Position numbers and translations under genes: made by a program. Positions 26,301 through 42,700 of a stretch of DNA of 64,000 bases are shown here, piece after piece. A model generated the notes under the pieces. It searched no databases and was not told the DNA's origin. It worked only from the letters and a program-made list of their open reading frames with translations. Position 1 is the stretch's first letter; the number at the start of each line of letters is the position of its first letter. This DNA comes from Labia minor (lineage: Eukaryota; Arthropoda; Insecta; Dermaptera; Spongiphoridae): positions 66,648,501 through 66,712,500 of the forward strand of contig OY720349.1 of assembly GCA_963082975.1 (NCBI GenBank), read 5' to 3'.

Positions 26301-29300
26301 CTTTCATAATTTTTTAGGTAAAATTAAAAAATTAAATGTTTTAAATAAAATAATAAATTCGTTCATTTTACATCATAAAAATATTAAAAAAATATATTAT
26401 TGATATGTCTGATGAATAATTATTTTATTATGCCGAACACCTAGGGTCATCCTACGATGACCTATCATAATTTTTTCGGTATAATTAAAAAATGAAATAT
26501 TTTAAAAAAAATAATAAATTTGTACATTTTACATCAGAAAAATATTAAAAAAATATATTATTGATATTTCTGATGAATAATTATTCTTTTATGCCGAAAA
26601 CCTAGGGTCATCCTAAGATGACCTTTCATAATTTTTACGGGAAACTTAAAAAATGAAATTTTTAAAAATAAATAATAAATTCGTTCATTTTACATCATAT
26701 AAATATTAAAAAAACATATTATTGATATTTCTGATGAATAATTATTTTTTTTCCGAAAACCTAGGGTCATCCTACGATGACGTTTCATAATTTTTTCGGT
26801 AAAATTAAAAAATGAAATGTTTTAAAAAAAATAATAAATTCGTTCTGTTTACATCATAAAAATATTGAAAAAATATATTATTGATATTTTTGATGAATAA
26901 TTATTTTTTTATGCCGAAAACCTAAGGTCATCCTACGATGAACTTTCATAATTTTTAAGGGAAAATTAAAATATGAAATTTTTAAAAATAAATAATAAAT
27001 TCGTTCATTTAACTTCATAAAAATATTAAAAAAATATATTATTGATATTTCTGATGAATAATTATTTTTTTATGCCGAAAACCTAGGGTCATCCTACGAT
27101 GACCTTTCATAATTTTTTCGGTATAATTAAAAAATGATATATTTTAAAAAAAATAATAAATTTGTACATTTTACATCAGAAAAATATTAAAAAAATATAT
27201 TATTGATATTTCTGATGAATAATTATTTTTTTATGCCGAAAACCTAGGGTCATCCTACGATGACCTTTCATAATTTTTACGGGAAAATTAAAAAATGAAA
27301 TTTTTAAAAATAAATAATAAATTCGTACATTTTACATCAGAAAAATATTAAAAAAATATATTATTGATATTTCTGATGAATAATTATTTTTTTATGACGA
27401 AATCCTAGGGTCATCCTACGATGACCTTTCATAATTTTTACGGGAAAATTAAAAAATGAAATTTTTAAAAATAAATAATAAATTCGTTCATTTTATTCAT
27501 AAAAATATTAAAAAAATATATTATTGATATTTCTGATGAATAATTATTTTTTTATGCCGAAAACCTAGGGTCATCCTACGATGACCTTTCATAATTTTTA
27601 CGGGAAAATTAAAAAATGAAATTTTTAAAAATAAATAATAAATTCGTACATTTTACATCATAAAAATATTAAAAAAATATATTATTGATATTTCTGATGA
27701 ATAATTATTTTTTTATGCCGAAAACCTAGGGTCATCCTACGATGACCTTTCATAATTTTTACGGGAAAATTAAAAAATGAAATTTTTAAAAATAAATAAT
27801 AAATTCGTTCAGTTTACATCATAAAAATATTGAAAAAATATATTATTGATATTTCTGAAGAATAATTATTTTTTTTTCCGAAAACCTAGGGTCATCCTAC
27901 GATGACCTTTCATAATTTTTACGGGAAAATTAAAAAATGAAATGTTTTAAAAATAAATAATAAATTCGTTCATATAACTTCATAAAAATATTAAAAAAAA
28001 TATTATTGATATTTTTGATGAATAATTATTTTTTTATGCCGAAACCTAGTGTCATCCTACGATGACCTTTCATAATTTTTACGGGAAAATTAAAAAATGA
28101 AATTTTTAAAAATAAATAATAAATTCGTTCATTTTACATCATATAAATATTAAAAAAATATATTATTGATATTTCTGATGAATAATTATTTTTTTATACC
28201 GAAAACCTAGGGTCATCCTACGATGACCTTTCATAATTTTTTAGGTAAAATTAAAAAATGAAATGTTTTAAAAAAAATAATAAATTCGTTCTGTTTACAT
28301 CATAAAAATATTGAAAAAATATATTATTGATATTTCTGAAGAATAATTATTTTTTTTCCGAAAACCTAAGGTCATCCTACGATGAACTTTCATAATTTTT
28401 AAGGGAAAATTAAAATATGAAATTTTTAAAAATAAATAATAAATTCGTTCATTTAACTTCATAAAAATATTAAAAAAATATATTATTGATATTTCTGATG
28501 AATAATTATTTTTTTATGCCGAAAACCTAGGGTCATCCTACGATGACCTTTCATAATTTTTTCGGTATAATTAAAAAATGAAATATTTTAAAAAAAATAA
28601 TAAATTTGTACATTTTACATCAGAAAAATATTAAAAAAATATATTATTGATATTTCTGATGAATAATTATTTTTTTATGCCGAAAACCTAGGGTCATCCT
28701 ACGATGACCTTTCATAATTTTTACGGGAAAATTAAAAAATGAAATTTTTAAAAATAAATAATAAATTCGTACATTTTACATCAGAAAAATATTAAAAAAA
28801 TATATTATTGATATTTCTGATGAATAATTATTTTTTTATGACGAAATCCTAGGGTCATCCTACGATGACCTTTCATAATTTTTACGGGAAAATTAAAAAA
28901 TGAAATTTTTAAAAATAAATAATAAATTCGTTCATTTTATTCATAAAAATATTAAAAAAATATATTATTGATATTTCTGATGAATAATTATTTTTTTATG
29001 CCGAAAACCTAGGGTCATCCTACGATGACCTTTCATAATTTTTACGGGAAAATTAAAAAATGAAATTTTTAAAAATAAATAATAAATTCGTACATTTTAT
29101 TCATAAAAATATTAAAAAAATATATTATTGATATTTCTGATGAATAATTATTTTTTTATGCCGAAAACCTAGGGTCATCCTACGATGACCTTTCATAATT
29201 TTTTCGGTATAATTAAAAAATGAAATATTTTAAAAAAAATAATAAATTTGTACATTTTACATCATAAAAATATTAAAAAAATATATTATTGATATTTCTG

Positions 29301-32300
29301 ATGAATAATTATTTTTTTATGCCGAAAACCTAGGGTCATCCTACGATGACCTTTCATAATTTTTACGGGAAAATTAAAAAATGAAATTTTTAAAAATAAA
29401 TAATAAATTCGTTCAGTTTACATCATAAAAATATTGAAAAAATATATTATTGATATTTCTGAAGAATAATTATTTTTTTTTCCGAAAACCTAGGGTCATC
29501 CTACGATGACCTTTCATAATTTTTACGGGAAAATTAAAAAATGAAATGTTTTAAAAATAAATAATAAATTCGTTCCTATAACTTCATAAAAATATTAAAA
29601 AAAATATTATTGATATTTTTGATGAATAATTATTTTTTTATGCCGAAAACCTAGTGTCATCCTACGATGACCTTTCATAATTTTTACGGGAAAATTAAAA
29701 AATGAAATTTTTAAAAATAAATAATAAATTCGTTCATTTTACATCATATAAATATTAAAAAAATATATTATTGATATTTCTGATGAATAATTATTTTTTT
29801 ATACCGAAAACCTAGGGTCATCCTACGATGACCTTTCATAATTTTTTAGGTAAAATTAAAAAATGAAATGTTTTAAAAAAAATAATAAATTCGTTCTGTT
29901 TACATCATATAAATATTAAAAAAATATATTATTGATATTTCTGATGAATAATTATTTTTTTATACCGAAAACCTAGGGTCATCCTACGATGACCTTTCAT
30001 AATTTTTTAGGTAAAATTAAAAAATGAAATGTTTTAAAAAAAATAATAAATTCGTTCTGTTTACATCATAAAAATATTGAAAAAATATATTATTGATATT
30101 TCTGATGAATAATTATTCTTTTATGCCGAAAACCTAGGGTCATCCTAAGATGACCTTTCATAATTTTTACGGGAAACTTAAAAAATGAAATTTTTAAAAA
30201 TAAATAATAAATTCGTTCATTTTACATCATATAAATATTAAAAAAACATATTATTGATATTTCTGATGAATAATTATTTTTTTTCCGAAAACCTAGGGTC
30301 ATCCTACGATGACGTTTCATAATTTTTTCGGTAAAATTAAAAAATGAAATGTTTTAAAAAAAATAATAAATTCGTTCTGTTTACATCATAAAAATATTGA
30401 AAAAATATATTATTGATATTTCTGAAGAATAATTATTTTTTTTCCGAAAACCTAAGGTCATCCTACGATGAACTTTCATAATTTTTAAGGGAAAATTAAA
30501 ATATGAAATTTTTAAAAATAAATAATAAATTCGTTCATTTAACTTCATAAAAATATTAAAAAAATATATTATTGATATTTCTGATGAATAATTATTTTTT
30601 TATGCCTAAAACCTAGGGTAATCCTACGATGACCTTTCATAATTTTTACGGGAAAATTAAAAAATGAAATTTTTAAAAATAAATAATAAATTCGTACATT
30701 TTACATCAGAAAAATATTAAAAAAATATATTATTGATATTTCTGATGAATAATTATTTTTTTATGACGAAATCCTAGGGTCATCCTACGATGACGTTTCA
30801 TAATTTTTACGGGAAAATTAAAAAATGAAATTTTTAAAAATAAATAATAAATTCGTTCATTTTATTCATAAAAATATTAAAAAAATATATTATTGATATT
30901 TCTGATGAATAATTATTTTTTTATGCCGAAAACCTAGGGTCATCCTACGATGACCTTTCATAATTTTTACGGGAAAATTAAAAAATGAAATTTTTAAAAA
31001 TAAATAATAAATTCGTACATTTTACATCATAAAAATATTAAAAAAATATATTATTGATATTTCTGATGAATAATTATTTTTTTATGCCGAAAACCTAGGG
31101 TCATCCTACGATGACCTTTCATAATTTTTACGGGAAAATTAAAAAATGAAATTTTTAAAAATAAATAATAAATTCGTTCAGTTTACATCATAAAAATATT
31201 GAAAAAATATATTATTGATATTTCTGAAGAATGATTATTTTTTTTCCGAAAACCTAGGGTCATCCTACGATGACCTTTCATAATTTTTACGGGAAAATTA
31301 AAAAATGAAATGTTTTAAAAATAAATAATAAATTCGTTCATATAACTTCATAAAAATATTAAAAAAAATATTATTGATATTTTTGATGAATAATTATTTT
31401 TTTATGCCGAAAACCTAGTGTCATCCTACGATGACCTTTCATAATTTTTACGGGAAAATTAAAAAATGAAATTTTTAAAAATAAATAATAAATTCGTTCA
31501 TTTTACATCATATAAATATTAAAAAAATATATTATTGATATTTCTGATGAATAATTATTTTTTTATACCGAAAACCTAGGGTCATCCTACGATGACCTTT
31601 CATAATTTTTTAGGTAAAATTAAAAAATGAAATGTTTTAAAAAAAATAATAAATTCGTTCTGTTTACATCATAAAAATATTGAAAAAATATATTATTGAT
31701 ATTTCTGAAGAATAATTATTTTTTTTCCGAAAACCTAGGGTCATCCTACGATGACCTTTCATAATTTTTTAGGTAAAATTAAAAAATTAAATGTTTTAAA
31801 TAAAATAATAAATTCGTTCATTTTACATCATAAAAATATTAAAAAAATATATTATTGATATTTCTGATGAATAATTATTTTATTATGCCGAACACCTAGG
31901 GTCATCCTACGATGACCTTTCATAATTTTTACGGGAAACTTAAAAAATGAAATTTTTAAAAATAAATAATAAATTCGTTCATTTTACATCATATAAATAT
32001 TAAAAAAATATATTATTGATATTTCTGATGAATAATTATTTTTTTATGCCGAAAACCTAAGGTCATCCTACGATGACCTTTCATAATTTTTAAGGGAAAA
32101 TTAAAATATGAACTTTTTAAAAATAAATAATAAATTCGTTCATTTACCTTCATAAAAATATTAAAAAAATATATTATTGATATTTCTGATGAATAATTAT
32201 TTTTTTATGCCGAAAACCTAGGGTCATCCTACGATGACCTATCATAATTTTTTCGGTATAATTAAAAAATGAAATATTTTAAAAAAAATAATAAATTTGT

Positions 32301-35300
32301 ACATTTTACATCAGAAAAATATTAAAAAAATATATTATTGATATTTCTGATGAATAATTATTTTTTTTCCGAAAACCTAGGGTCATCCTACGATGACGTT
32401 TCATAATTTTTTCGGTAAAATTAAAAAATGAAATGTTTTAAAAAAAATAATAAATTCGTTCTGTTTACATCATAAAAATATTGAAAAAATATATTATTGA
32501 TATTTTTGATGAATAATTATTTTTTTATGCCGAAAACCTAAGGTCATCCTACGATGAACTTTCATAATTTTTAAGGGAAAATTAAAATATGAAATTTTTA
32601 AAAATAAATAATAAATTCGTTCATTTAACTTCATAAAAATATTAAAAAAATATATTATTGATATTTCTGATGAATAATTATTTTTTTATGCCGAAAACCT
32701 AGGGTCATCCTACGATGACCTTTCATAATTTTTACGGGAAAATTAAAAAATGAAATTTTTAAAAATAAATAATAAATTCGTACATTTTACATCAGAAAAA
32801 TATTAAAAAAATATATTATTGATATTTCTGATGAATAATTATTTTTTTATGACGAAATCCTAGGGTCATCCTACGATGACCTTTCATAATTTTTACGGGA
32901 AAATTAAAAAATGAAATTTTTAAAAATAAATAATAAATTCGTTCATTTTATTCATAAAAATATTAAAAAAATATATTATTGATATTTCTGATGAATAATT
33001 ATTTTTTTATGCCGAAAACCTAGGGTCATCCTACGATGACCTTTCATAATTTTTACGGGAAAATTAAAAAATGAAATTTTTAAAAATAAATAATAAATTC
33101 GTACATTTTATTCATAAAAATATTAAAAAAATATATTATTGATATTTCTGATGAATAATTATTTTTTTATGCCGAAAACCTAGGGTCATCCTACGATGAC
33201 CTTTCATAATTTTTACGGGAAAATTAAAAAATGAAATTTTTAAAAATAAATAATAAATTCGTACATTTTACATCATAAAAATATTAAAAAAATATATTAT
33301 TGATATTTCTGATGAATAATTATTTTTTTATGCCGAAAACCTAGGGTCATCCTACGATGACCTTTCATAATTTTTACGGGAAAATTAAAAAATGAAATTT
33401 TTAAAAATAAATAATAAATTCGTTCAGTTTACATCATAAAAATATTGAAAAAATATATTATTGATATTTCTGAAGAATAATTATTTTTTTTTCCGAAAAC
33501 CTAGGGTCATCCTACGATGACCTTTCATAATTTTTACGGGAAAATTAAAAAATGAAATGTTTTAAAAATAAATAATAAATTCGTTCCTATAACTTCATAA
33601 AAATATTAAAAAAAATATTATTGATATTTTTGATGAATAATTATTTTTTTATGCCGAAAACCTAGTGTCATCCTACGATGACCTTTCATAATTTTTACGG
33701 GAAAATTAAAAAATGAAATTTTTAAAAATAAATAATAAATTCGTTCATTTTACATCATATAAATATTAAAAAAATATATTATTGATATTTCTGATGAATA
33801 ATTATTTTTTTATACCGAAAACCTAGGGTCATCCTACGATGACCTTTCATAATTTTTTAGGTAAAATTAAAAAATGAAATGTTTTAAAAAAAATAATAAA
33901 TTCGTTCTGTTTACATCATAAAAATATTGAAAAAATATATTATTGATATTTCTGAAGAATAATTATTTTTTTTCCGAAAACCTAGGGTCATCCTACGATG
34001 ACCTTTCATAATTTTTTAGGTAAAATTAAAAAATTAAATGTTTTAAATAAAATAATAAATTCGTTCATTTTACATCATAAAAATATTAAAAAAATATATT
34101 ATTGATATTTCTGATGAATAATTATTTTATTATGCCGAACACCTAGGGTAATCCTACGATGACCTATCATAATTTTTTCGGTATAATTAAAAAATGAAAT
34201 ATTTTAAAAAAAATAATAAATTTGTACATTTTACATCAGAAAAATATTAAAAAAATATATTATTGATATTTCTGATGAATAATTATTTTTTTATGCCGAA
34301 AACCTAGGGTCATCCTACGATGACCTTTCATAATTTTTACGGGAAAATTAAAAAATGAAATTTTTAAAAATAAATAATAAATTCGTACATTTTACATCAG
34401 AAAAATATTAAAAAAATATATTATTGATATTTCTGATGAATAATTATTTTTTTATGACGAAATCCTAGGGTCATCCTACGATGACGTTTCATAATTTTTA
34501 CGGGAAAATTAAAAAATGAAATTTTTAAAAATAAATAATAAATTCGTTCATTTTATTCATAAAAATATTGAAAAAATATATTATTGATATTTCTGAAGAA
34601 TGATTATTTTTTTTCCGAAAACCTAGGGTCATCCTACGATGACCTTTCATAATTTTTACGGGAAAATTAAAAAATGAAATTTTTAAAAATAAATAATAAA
34701 TTCGTTCATTTTACATCATATAAATATTAAAAAAATATATTATTGATATTTCTGATGAATAATTATTTTTTTATACCGAAAACCTAGGGTCATCCTACGA
34801 TGACCTTTCATAATTTTTTAGGTAAAATTAAAAAATGAAATGTTTTAAAAAAAATAATAAATTCGTTCTGTTTACATCATAAAAATATTGAAAAAATATA
34901 TTATTGATATTTCTGAAGAATAATTATTTTTTTTCCGAAAACCTAGGGTCATCCTACGATGACCTTTCATAATTTTTTAGGTAAAATTAAAAAATTAAAT
35001 GTTTTAAATAAAATAATAAATTCGTTCATTTTACATCATAAAAATATTAAAAAAATATATTATTGATATTCTGATGAATAATTATTTTATTATGCCGAAC
35101 ACCTAGGGTCATCCTACGATGACCTTTCATAATTTTTACGGGAAACTTAAAAAATGAAATTTTTAAAAATAAATAATAAATTCGTTCATTTTACATCATA
35201 TAAATATTAAAAAAATATATTATTGATATTTCTGATGAATAATTATTTTTTTATGCCGAAAACCTAAGGTCATCCTACGATGACCTTTCATAATTTTTAA

Positions 35301-38300
35301 GGGAAAATTAAAATATGAACTTTTTAAAAATAAATAATAAATTCGTTCATTTACCTTCATAAAAATATTAAAAAAATATATTATTGATATTTCTGATGAA
35401 TAATTATTTTTTTATGCCGAAAACCTAGGGTCATCCTACGATGACCTATCATAATTTTTTCGGTATAATTAAAAAATGAAATATTTTAAAAAAAATAATA
35501 AATTTGTACATTTTACATCAGAAAAATATTAAAAAAATATATTATTGATATTTCTGATGAATAATTATTTTTTTATGCCGAAAACCTAGGGTCATCCTAA
35601 GATGACCTTTCATAAATTTTACGGGAAACTTAAAAAATGAAATTTTTAAAAATAAATAATAAATTCGTTCATTTTACATCATTTAAATATTAAAAAAATA
35701 TATTATTGATATTTCTGATGAATAATTATTTTTTTTCCGAAAACCTAGGGTCATCCTACGATGACGTTTCATAATTTTTTCGGTAAAATTAAAAAATGAA
35801 ATGTTTTAAAAAAAATAATAAATTCGTTCTGTTTACATCATAAAAATATTGAAAAAATATATTATTGATATTTTTGATGAATAATTATTTTTTTATGCCG
35901 AAAACCTAAGGTCATCCTACGATGAACTTTCATAATTTTTAAGGGAAAATTAAAATATGAAATTTTTAAAAATAAATAATAAATTCGTTCATTTAACTTC
36001 ATAAAAATATTAAAAAAATATATTATTGATATTTCTGATGAATAATTATTTTTTTATGCCGAAAACCTAGGGTCATCCTACGATGACCTTTCATAATTTT
36101 TTCGGTATAATTAAAAAATGAAATATTTTAAAAAAAATAATAAATTTGTACATTTTACATCAGAAAAATATTAAAAAAATATATTATTGATATTTCTGAT
36201 GAATAATTATTTTTTTATGCCGAAAAACTAGGGTCATCCTACGATGACCTTTCATAATTTTTACGGGAAAATTAAAAAATGAAATTTTTAAAAATAAATA
36301 ATAAATTCGTACATTTTACATCAGAAAAATATTAAAAAAATATATTATTGATATTTCTGATGAATAATTATTTTTTTATGCCGAAAACCTAGGGTCATCC
36401 TACGATGACCTTTCATAATTTTTACGGGAAAATTAAAAAATGAAATTTTTAAAAATAAATAATAAATTCGTACATTTTACATCATAAAAATATTAAAAAA
36501 ATATATTATTGATATTTCTGATGAATAATTATTTTTTTATGCCGAAAACCTAGGGTCATCCTACGATGACCTTTCATAATTTTTACGGGAAAATTAAAAA
36601 ATGAAATTTTTAAAAATAAATAATAAATTCGTTCAGTTTACATCATAAAAATATTGAAAAAATATATTATTGATATTTCTGAAGAATAATTATTTTTTTT
36701 TCCGAAAACCTAGGGTCATCCTACGATGACCTTTCATAATTTTTACGGGAAAATTAAAAAATGAAATGTTTTAAAAATAAATAATAAATTCGTTTATATA
36801 ACTTCATAAAAATATTAAAAAAAATATTATTGATATTTTTGATGAATAATTATTTTTTTATGCCGAAAACCTAGTGTCATCCTACGATGAGCTTTCATAA
36901 TTTTTACGGGAAAATTAAACAATGAAATTTTTAAAAATAAATAATAAATTCGTTCATTTTACATCATATAAATATTAAAAAAATATATTATTGATATTTT
37001 TGATGAATAATTATTTTTTTATACCGAAAACCTAGGGTCATCCTACGATGACCTTTCATAATTTTTAAGGGAAAATTAAAATATGAAATTTTTAAAAATA
37101 AATAATAAACTCGTTCATTTAACTTCATAAAAATATTAAAAAAAATATTATTGATATTTTTGATGAATAATTATTTTTTTATACCGAAAACCTAGGGTCA
37201 TCCTACGATGACCTTTCATAATTTTTACGGGAAAATTAAAAAATGAAATTTTTAAAAATAAATAATAAATTCGTTCATTTTACATCATTTAAATATTAAA
37301 AAAATATATTATTGATATTTCTGATGAATAATTATTTTTTTTCCGAAAACCTAGGGTCATCCTACGATGACGTTTCATAATTTTTTCGGTAAAATTAAAA
37401 AATGAAATGTTTAAAAAAAAATAATAAATTCGTTCTGTTTACATCATAAAAATATTGAAAAAATATATTATTGATATTTTTGATGAATAATTATTTTTTT
37501 ATGCCGAAAACCTAAGGTCATCCTACGATGAACTTTCATAATTTTTAAGGGAAAATTAAAATATGAAATTTTTAAAAATAAATAATAAATTCGTTCATTT
37601 AACTTCATAAAAATATTAAAAAAATATATTATTGATATTTCTGATGAATAATTATTTTTTTATGCCGAAAACCTAGGGTCATCCTACGATGACCTTTCAT
37701 AATTTTTTCGGTATAATTAAAAAATGAAATATTTTAAAAAAAATAATAAATTTGTACATTTTACATCAGAAAAATATTAAAAAAATATATTATTGATATT
37801 TCTGATGAATAATTATTTTTTTATGCCGAAAAACTATGGTCATCCTACGATGACCTTTCATAATTTTTACGGGAAAATTAAAAAATGAAATTTTTAAAAA
37901 TAAATAATAAATTCGTACATTTTACATCAGAAAAATATTAAAAAAATATATTATTGATATTTCTGATGAATAATTATTTTTTTATGACGAAATCCTAGGG
38001 TCATCCTACGATGACCTTTCATAATTTTTACGGGAAAATTAAAAAATGAAATTTTTAAAAATAAATAAGAAATTCGTTCATTTTATTCATAAAAATATTA
38101 AAAAAATATATTATTGATATTTCTGATGAATAATTATTTTTTTATGCCGAAAACCTAGGGTCATCCTACGATGACCTTTCATAATTTTTACGGGAAAATT
38201 AAAAAATGAAATTTTTAAAAATAAATAATAAATTCGTACATTTTACATCATAAAAATATTAAAAAAATATATTATTGATATTTCTGATGAATAATTATTT

Positions 38301-39300
38301 TTTTATGCCGAAAACCTAGGGTCATCCTACGATGACCTTTCATAATTTTTTCGGTAAAATTAAAAAATGAAATGTTTTAAAAAAAATAATAAATTCGTTC
38401 TGTTTACATCATAAAAATATTGAAAAAATATATTATTGATATTTTTGATGAATAATTATTTTTTTATGCCGAAAACCTAAGGTCATCCTACGATGAACTT
38501 TCATAATTTTTAAGGGAAAATTAAAATATGAAATTTTTAAAAATAAATAATAAATTCGTTCATTTAACTTCATAAAAATATTAAAAAAATATATTATTGA
38601 TATTTCTGATGAATAATTATTTTTTTATGCCGAAAACCTAGGGTCATCCTACGATGACCTTTCATAATTTTTTCGGTATAATTAAAAAATGATATATTTT
38701 AAAAAAAATAATAAATTTGTACATTTTACATCAGAAAAATATTAAAAAAATATATTATTGATATTTCTGATGAATAATTATTTTTTTATGCCGAAAACCT
38801 AGGGTCATCCTACGATGACCTTTCATAATTTTTTAGGTAAAATTAAAAAATTAAATGTTTTAAATAAAATAATAAATTCGTTCATTTTACATCATAAAAA
38901 TATTAAAAAAATATATTATTGATATTTCTGATGAATAATTATTTTATTATGCCGAACACCTAGGGTCATCCTACGATGACCTTTCATAATTTTTACGGGA
39001 AACTTAAAAAATGAAATTTTTAAAAATAAATAATAAATTCGTTCATTTTACATCATATAAATATTAAAAAAATATATTATTGATATTTCTGATGAATAAT
39101 TATTTTTTTATGCCGAAAACCTAAGGTCATCCTACGATGACCTTTCATAATTTTTAAGGGAAAATTAAAATATGAACTTTTTAAAAATAAATAATAAATT
39201 CGTTCATTTACCTTCATAAAAATATTAAAAAAATATATTATTGATATTTCTGATGAATAATTATTTTTTTATGCCGAAAACCTAGGGTCATCCTACGATG
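26300..39300. repeat. 13.8-kb tandem duplication, copy B (shortened to ~13.0 kb)
   Basis: This directly follows copy A. It gained one monomer near 29.2 kb and lost others near 30.5 kb (the gcctaaaac marker offset is 13,642), 32.36 kb, ~34.25 kb (640 bp, four monomers) and ~36.38 kb (160 bp). Copy A and the later copy C are colinear over the last two lost segments (constant 21,508-bp offset from 19,784 to 26,172). So those were deletions in B, not gains elsewhere. Confidence 0.8.
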
Positions 39301-39798
39301 ACCTATCATAATTTTTTCGGTATAATTAAAAAATGAAATATTTTAAAAAAAATAATAAATTTGTACATTTTACATCAGAAAAATATTAAAAAAATATATT
39401 ATTGATATTTCTGATGAATAATTATTTTTTTATGCCGAAAACCTAGGGTCATCCTAAGATGACCTTTCATAATTTTTACGGGAAACTTAAAAAATGAAAT
39501 TTTTAAAAATAAATAATAAATTCGTTCATTTTACATCATTTAAATATTAAAAAAATATATTATTGATATTTCTGATGAATAATTATTTTTTTTCCGAAAA
39601 CCTAGGGTCATCCTACGATGACGTTTCATAATTTTTTCGGTAAAATTAAAAAATGAATTGTTTTAAAAAAAATAATAAATTCGTTCTGTTTACATCATAA
39701 AAATATTGAAAAAATATATTATTGATATTTCTGATGAATAATTATTTTTTTATGACGAAATCCTAGGGTCATCCTACGATGACCTTTCATAATTTTTT
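32254..39798. repeat. 8.5-kb tandem duplication, first copy (shortened to ~7.5 kb)
   Basis: This part of copy B is the source-side partner of copy C. Offsets to C step through 7545, 7706, 8346 and 8506 bp, the steps being one, four and one monomers lost here. Markers include gttctg (32,458 and 40,164), cctataact (33,586 and 41,292), cctagggtaatcc (34,142 and 41,848), the shortened gatattctgatg (35,065 and 43,411) and gatgagctttc (36,891 and 45,397). Confidence 0.8.
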
Positions 39799-42700
39799 CG
39801 GTATAATTAAAAAATGAAATATTTTAAAAAAAATAATAAATTTGTACATTTTACATCAGAAAAATATTAAAAAAATATATTATTGATATTTCTGATGAAT
39901 AATTATTTTTTTATGCCGAAAACCTAGGGTCATCCTAAGATGACCTTTCATAATTTTTACGGGAAACTTAAAAAATGAAATTTTTAAAAATAAATAATAA
40001 ATTAGTTCATTTTACATCATTTAAATATTAAAAAAATATATTATTGATATTTCTGATGAATAATTATTTTTTTTCCGAAAACCTAGGGTCATCCTACGAT
40101 GACGTTTCATAATTTTTTCGGTAAAATTAAAAAATGAAATGTTTTAAAAAAAATAATAAATTCGTTCTGTTTACATCATAAAAATATTGAAAAAATATAT
40201 TATTGATATTTTTGATGAATAATTATTTTTTTATGCCGAAAACCTAAGGTCATCCTACGATGAACTTTCATAATTTTTAAGGGAAAATTAAAATATGAAA
40301 TTTTTAAAAATAAATAATAAATTCGTTCATTTAACTTCATAAAAATATTAAAAAAATATATTATTGATATTTCTGATGAATAATTATTTTTTTATGCCGA
40401 AAACCTAGGGTCATCCTACGATGACCTTTCATAATTTTTACGGGAAAATTAAAAAATGAAATTTTTAAAAATAAATAATAAATTCGTACATTTTACATCA
40501 GAAAAATATTAAAAAAATATATTATTGATATTTCTGATGAATAATTATTTTTTTATGACGAAATCCTAGGGTCATCCTACGATGACCTTTCATAATTTTT
40601 ACGGGAAAATTAAAAAATGAAATTTTTAAAAATAAATAATAAATTCGTTCATTTTATTCATAAAAATATTAAAAAAATATATTATTGATATTTCTGATGA
40701 ATAATTATTTTTTTATGCCGAAAACCTAGGGTCATCCTACGATGACCTTTCATAATTTTTACGGGAAAATTAAAAAATGAAATTTTTAAAAATAAATAAT
40801 AAATTCGTACATTTTATTCATAAAAATATTAAAAAAATATATTATTGATATTTCTGATGAATAATTATTTTTTTATGCCGAAAACCTAGGGTCATCCTAC
40901 GATGACCTTTCATAATTTTTACGGGAAAATTAAAAAATGAAATTTTTAAAAATAAATAATAAATTCGTACATTTTACATCATAAAAATATTAAAAAAATA
41001 TATTATTGATATTTCTGATGAATAATTATTTTTTTATGCCGAAAACCTAGGGTCATCCTACGATGACCTTTCATAATTTTTACGGGAAAATTAAAAAATG
41101 AAATTTTTAAAAATAAATAATAAATTCGTTCAGTTTACATCATAAAAATATTGAAAAAATATATTATTGATATTTCTGAAGAATAATTATTTTTTTTTCC
41201 GAAAACCTAGGGTCATCCTACGATGACCTTTCATAATTTTTACGGGAAAATTAAAAAATGAAATGTTTTAAAAATAAATAATAAATTCGTTCCTATAACT
41301 TCATAAAAATATTAAAAAAAATATTATTGATATTTTTGATGAATAATTATTTTTTTATGCCGAAAACCTAGTGTCATCCTACGATGACCTTTCATAATTT
41401 TTACGGGAAAATTAAAAAATGAAATTTTTAAAAATAAATAATAAATTCGTTCATTTTACATCATATAAATATTAAAAAAATATATTATTGATATTTCTGA
41501 TGAATAATTATTTTTTTATACCGAAAACCTAGGGTCATCCTACGATGACCTTTCATAATTTTTTAGGTAAAATTAAAAAATGAAATGTTTTAAAAAAAAT
41601 AATAAATTCGTTCTGTTTACATCATAAAAATATTGAAAAAATATATTATTGATATTTCTGAAGAATAATTATTTTTTTTCCGAAAACCTAGGGTCATCCT
41701 ACGATGACCTTTCATAATTTTTTAGGTAAAATTAAAAAATTAAATGTTTTAAATAAAATAATAAATTCGTTCATTTTACATCATAAAAATATTAAAAAAA
41801 TATATTATTGATATTTCTGATGAATAATTATTTTATTATGCCGAACACCTAGGGTAATCCTACGATGACCTATCATAATTTTTTCGGTATAATTAAAAAA
41901 TGAAATATTTTAAAAAAAATAATAAATTTGTACATTTTACATCAGAAAAATATTAAAAAAATATATTATTGATATTTCTGATGAATAATTATTCTTTTAT
42001 GCCGAAAACCTAGGGTCATCCTAAGATGACCTTTCATAATTTTTACGGGAAACTTAAAAAATGAAATTTTTAAAAATAAATAATAAATTCGTTCATTTTA
42101 CATCATATAAATATTAAAAAAACATATTATTGATATTTCTGATGAATAATTATTTTTTTTCCGAAAACCTAGGGTCATCCTACGATGACGTTTCATAATT
42201 TTTTCGGTAAAATTAAAAAATGAAATGTTTTAAAAAAAATAATAAATTCGTTCTGTTTACATCATAAAAATATTGAAAAAATATATTATTGATATTTCTG
42301 AAGAATAATTATTTTTTTTCCGAAAACCTAAGGTCATCCTACGATGAACTTTCATAATTTTTAAGGGAAAATTAAAATATGAAATTTTTAAAAATAAATA
42401 ATAAATTCGTTCATTTAACTTCATAAAAATATTAAAAAAATATATTATTGATATTTCTGATGAATAATTATTTTTTTATGCCGAAAACCTAGGGTCATCC
42501 TACGATGACCTTTCATAATTTTTTCGGTATAATTAAAAAATGAAATATTTTAAATAAAATAATAAATTTGTACATTTTACATCAGAAAAATATTAAAAAA
42601 ATATATTATTGATATTTCTGATGAATAATTATTTTTTTATGCCGAAAACCTAGGGTCATCCTACGATGACCTTTCATAATTTTTACGGGAAAATTAAAAA

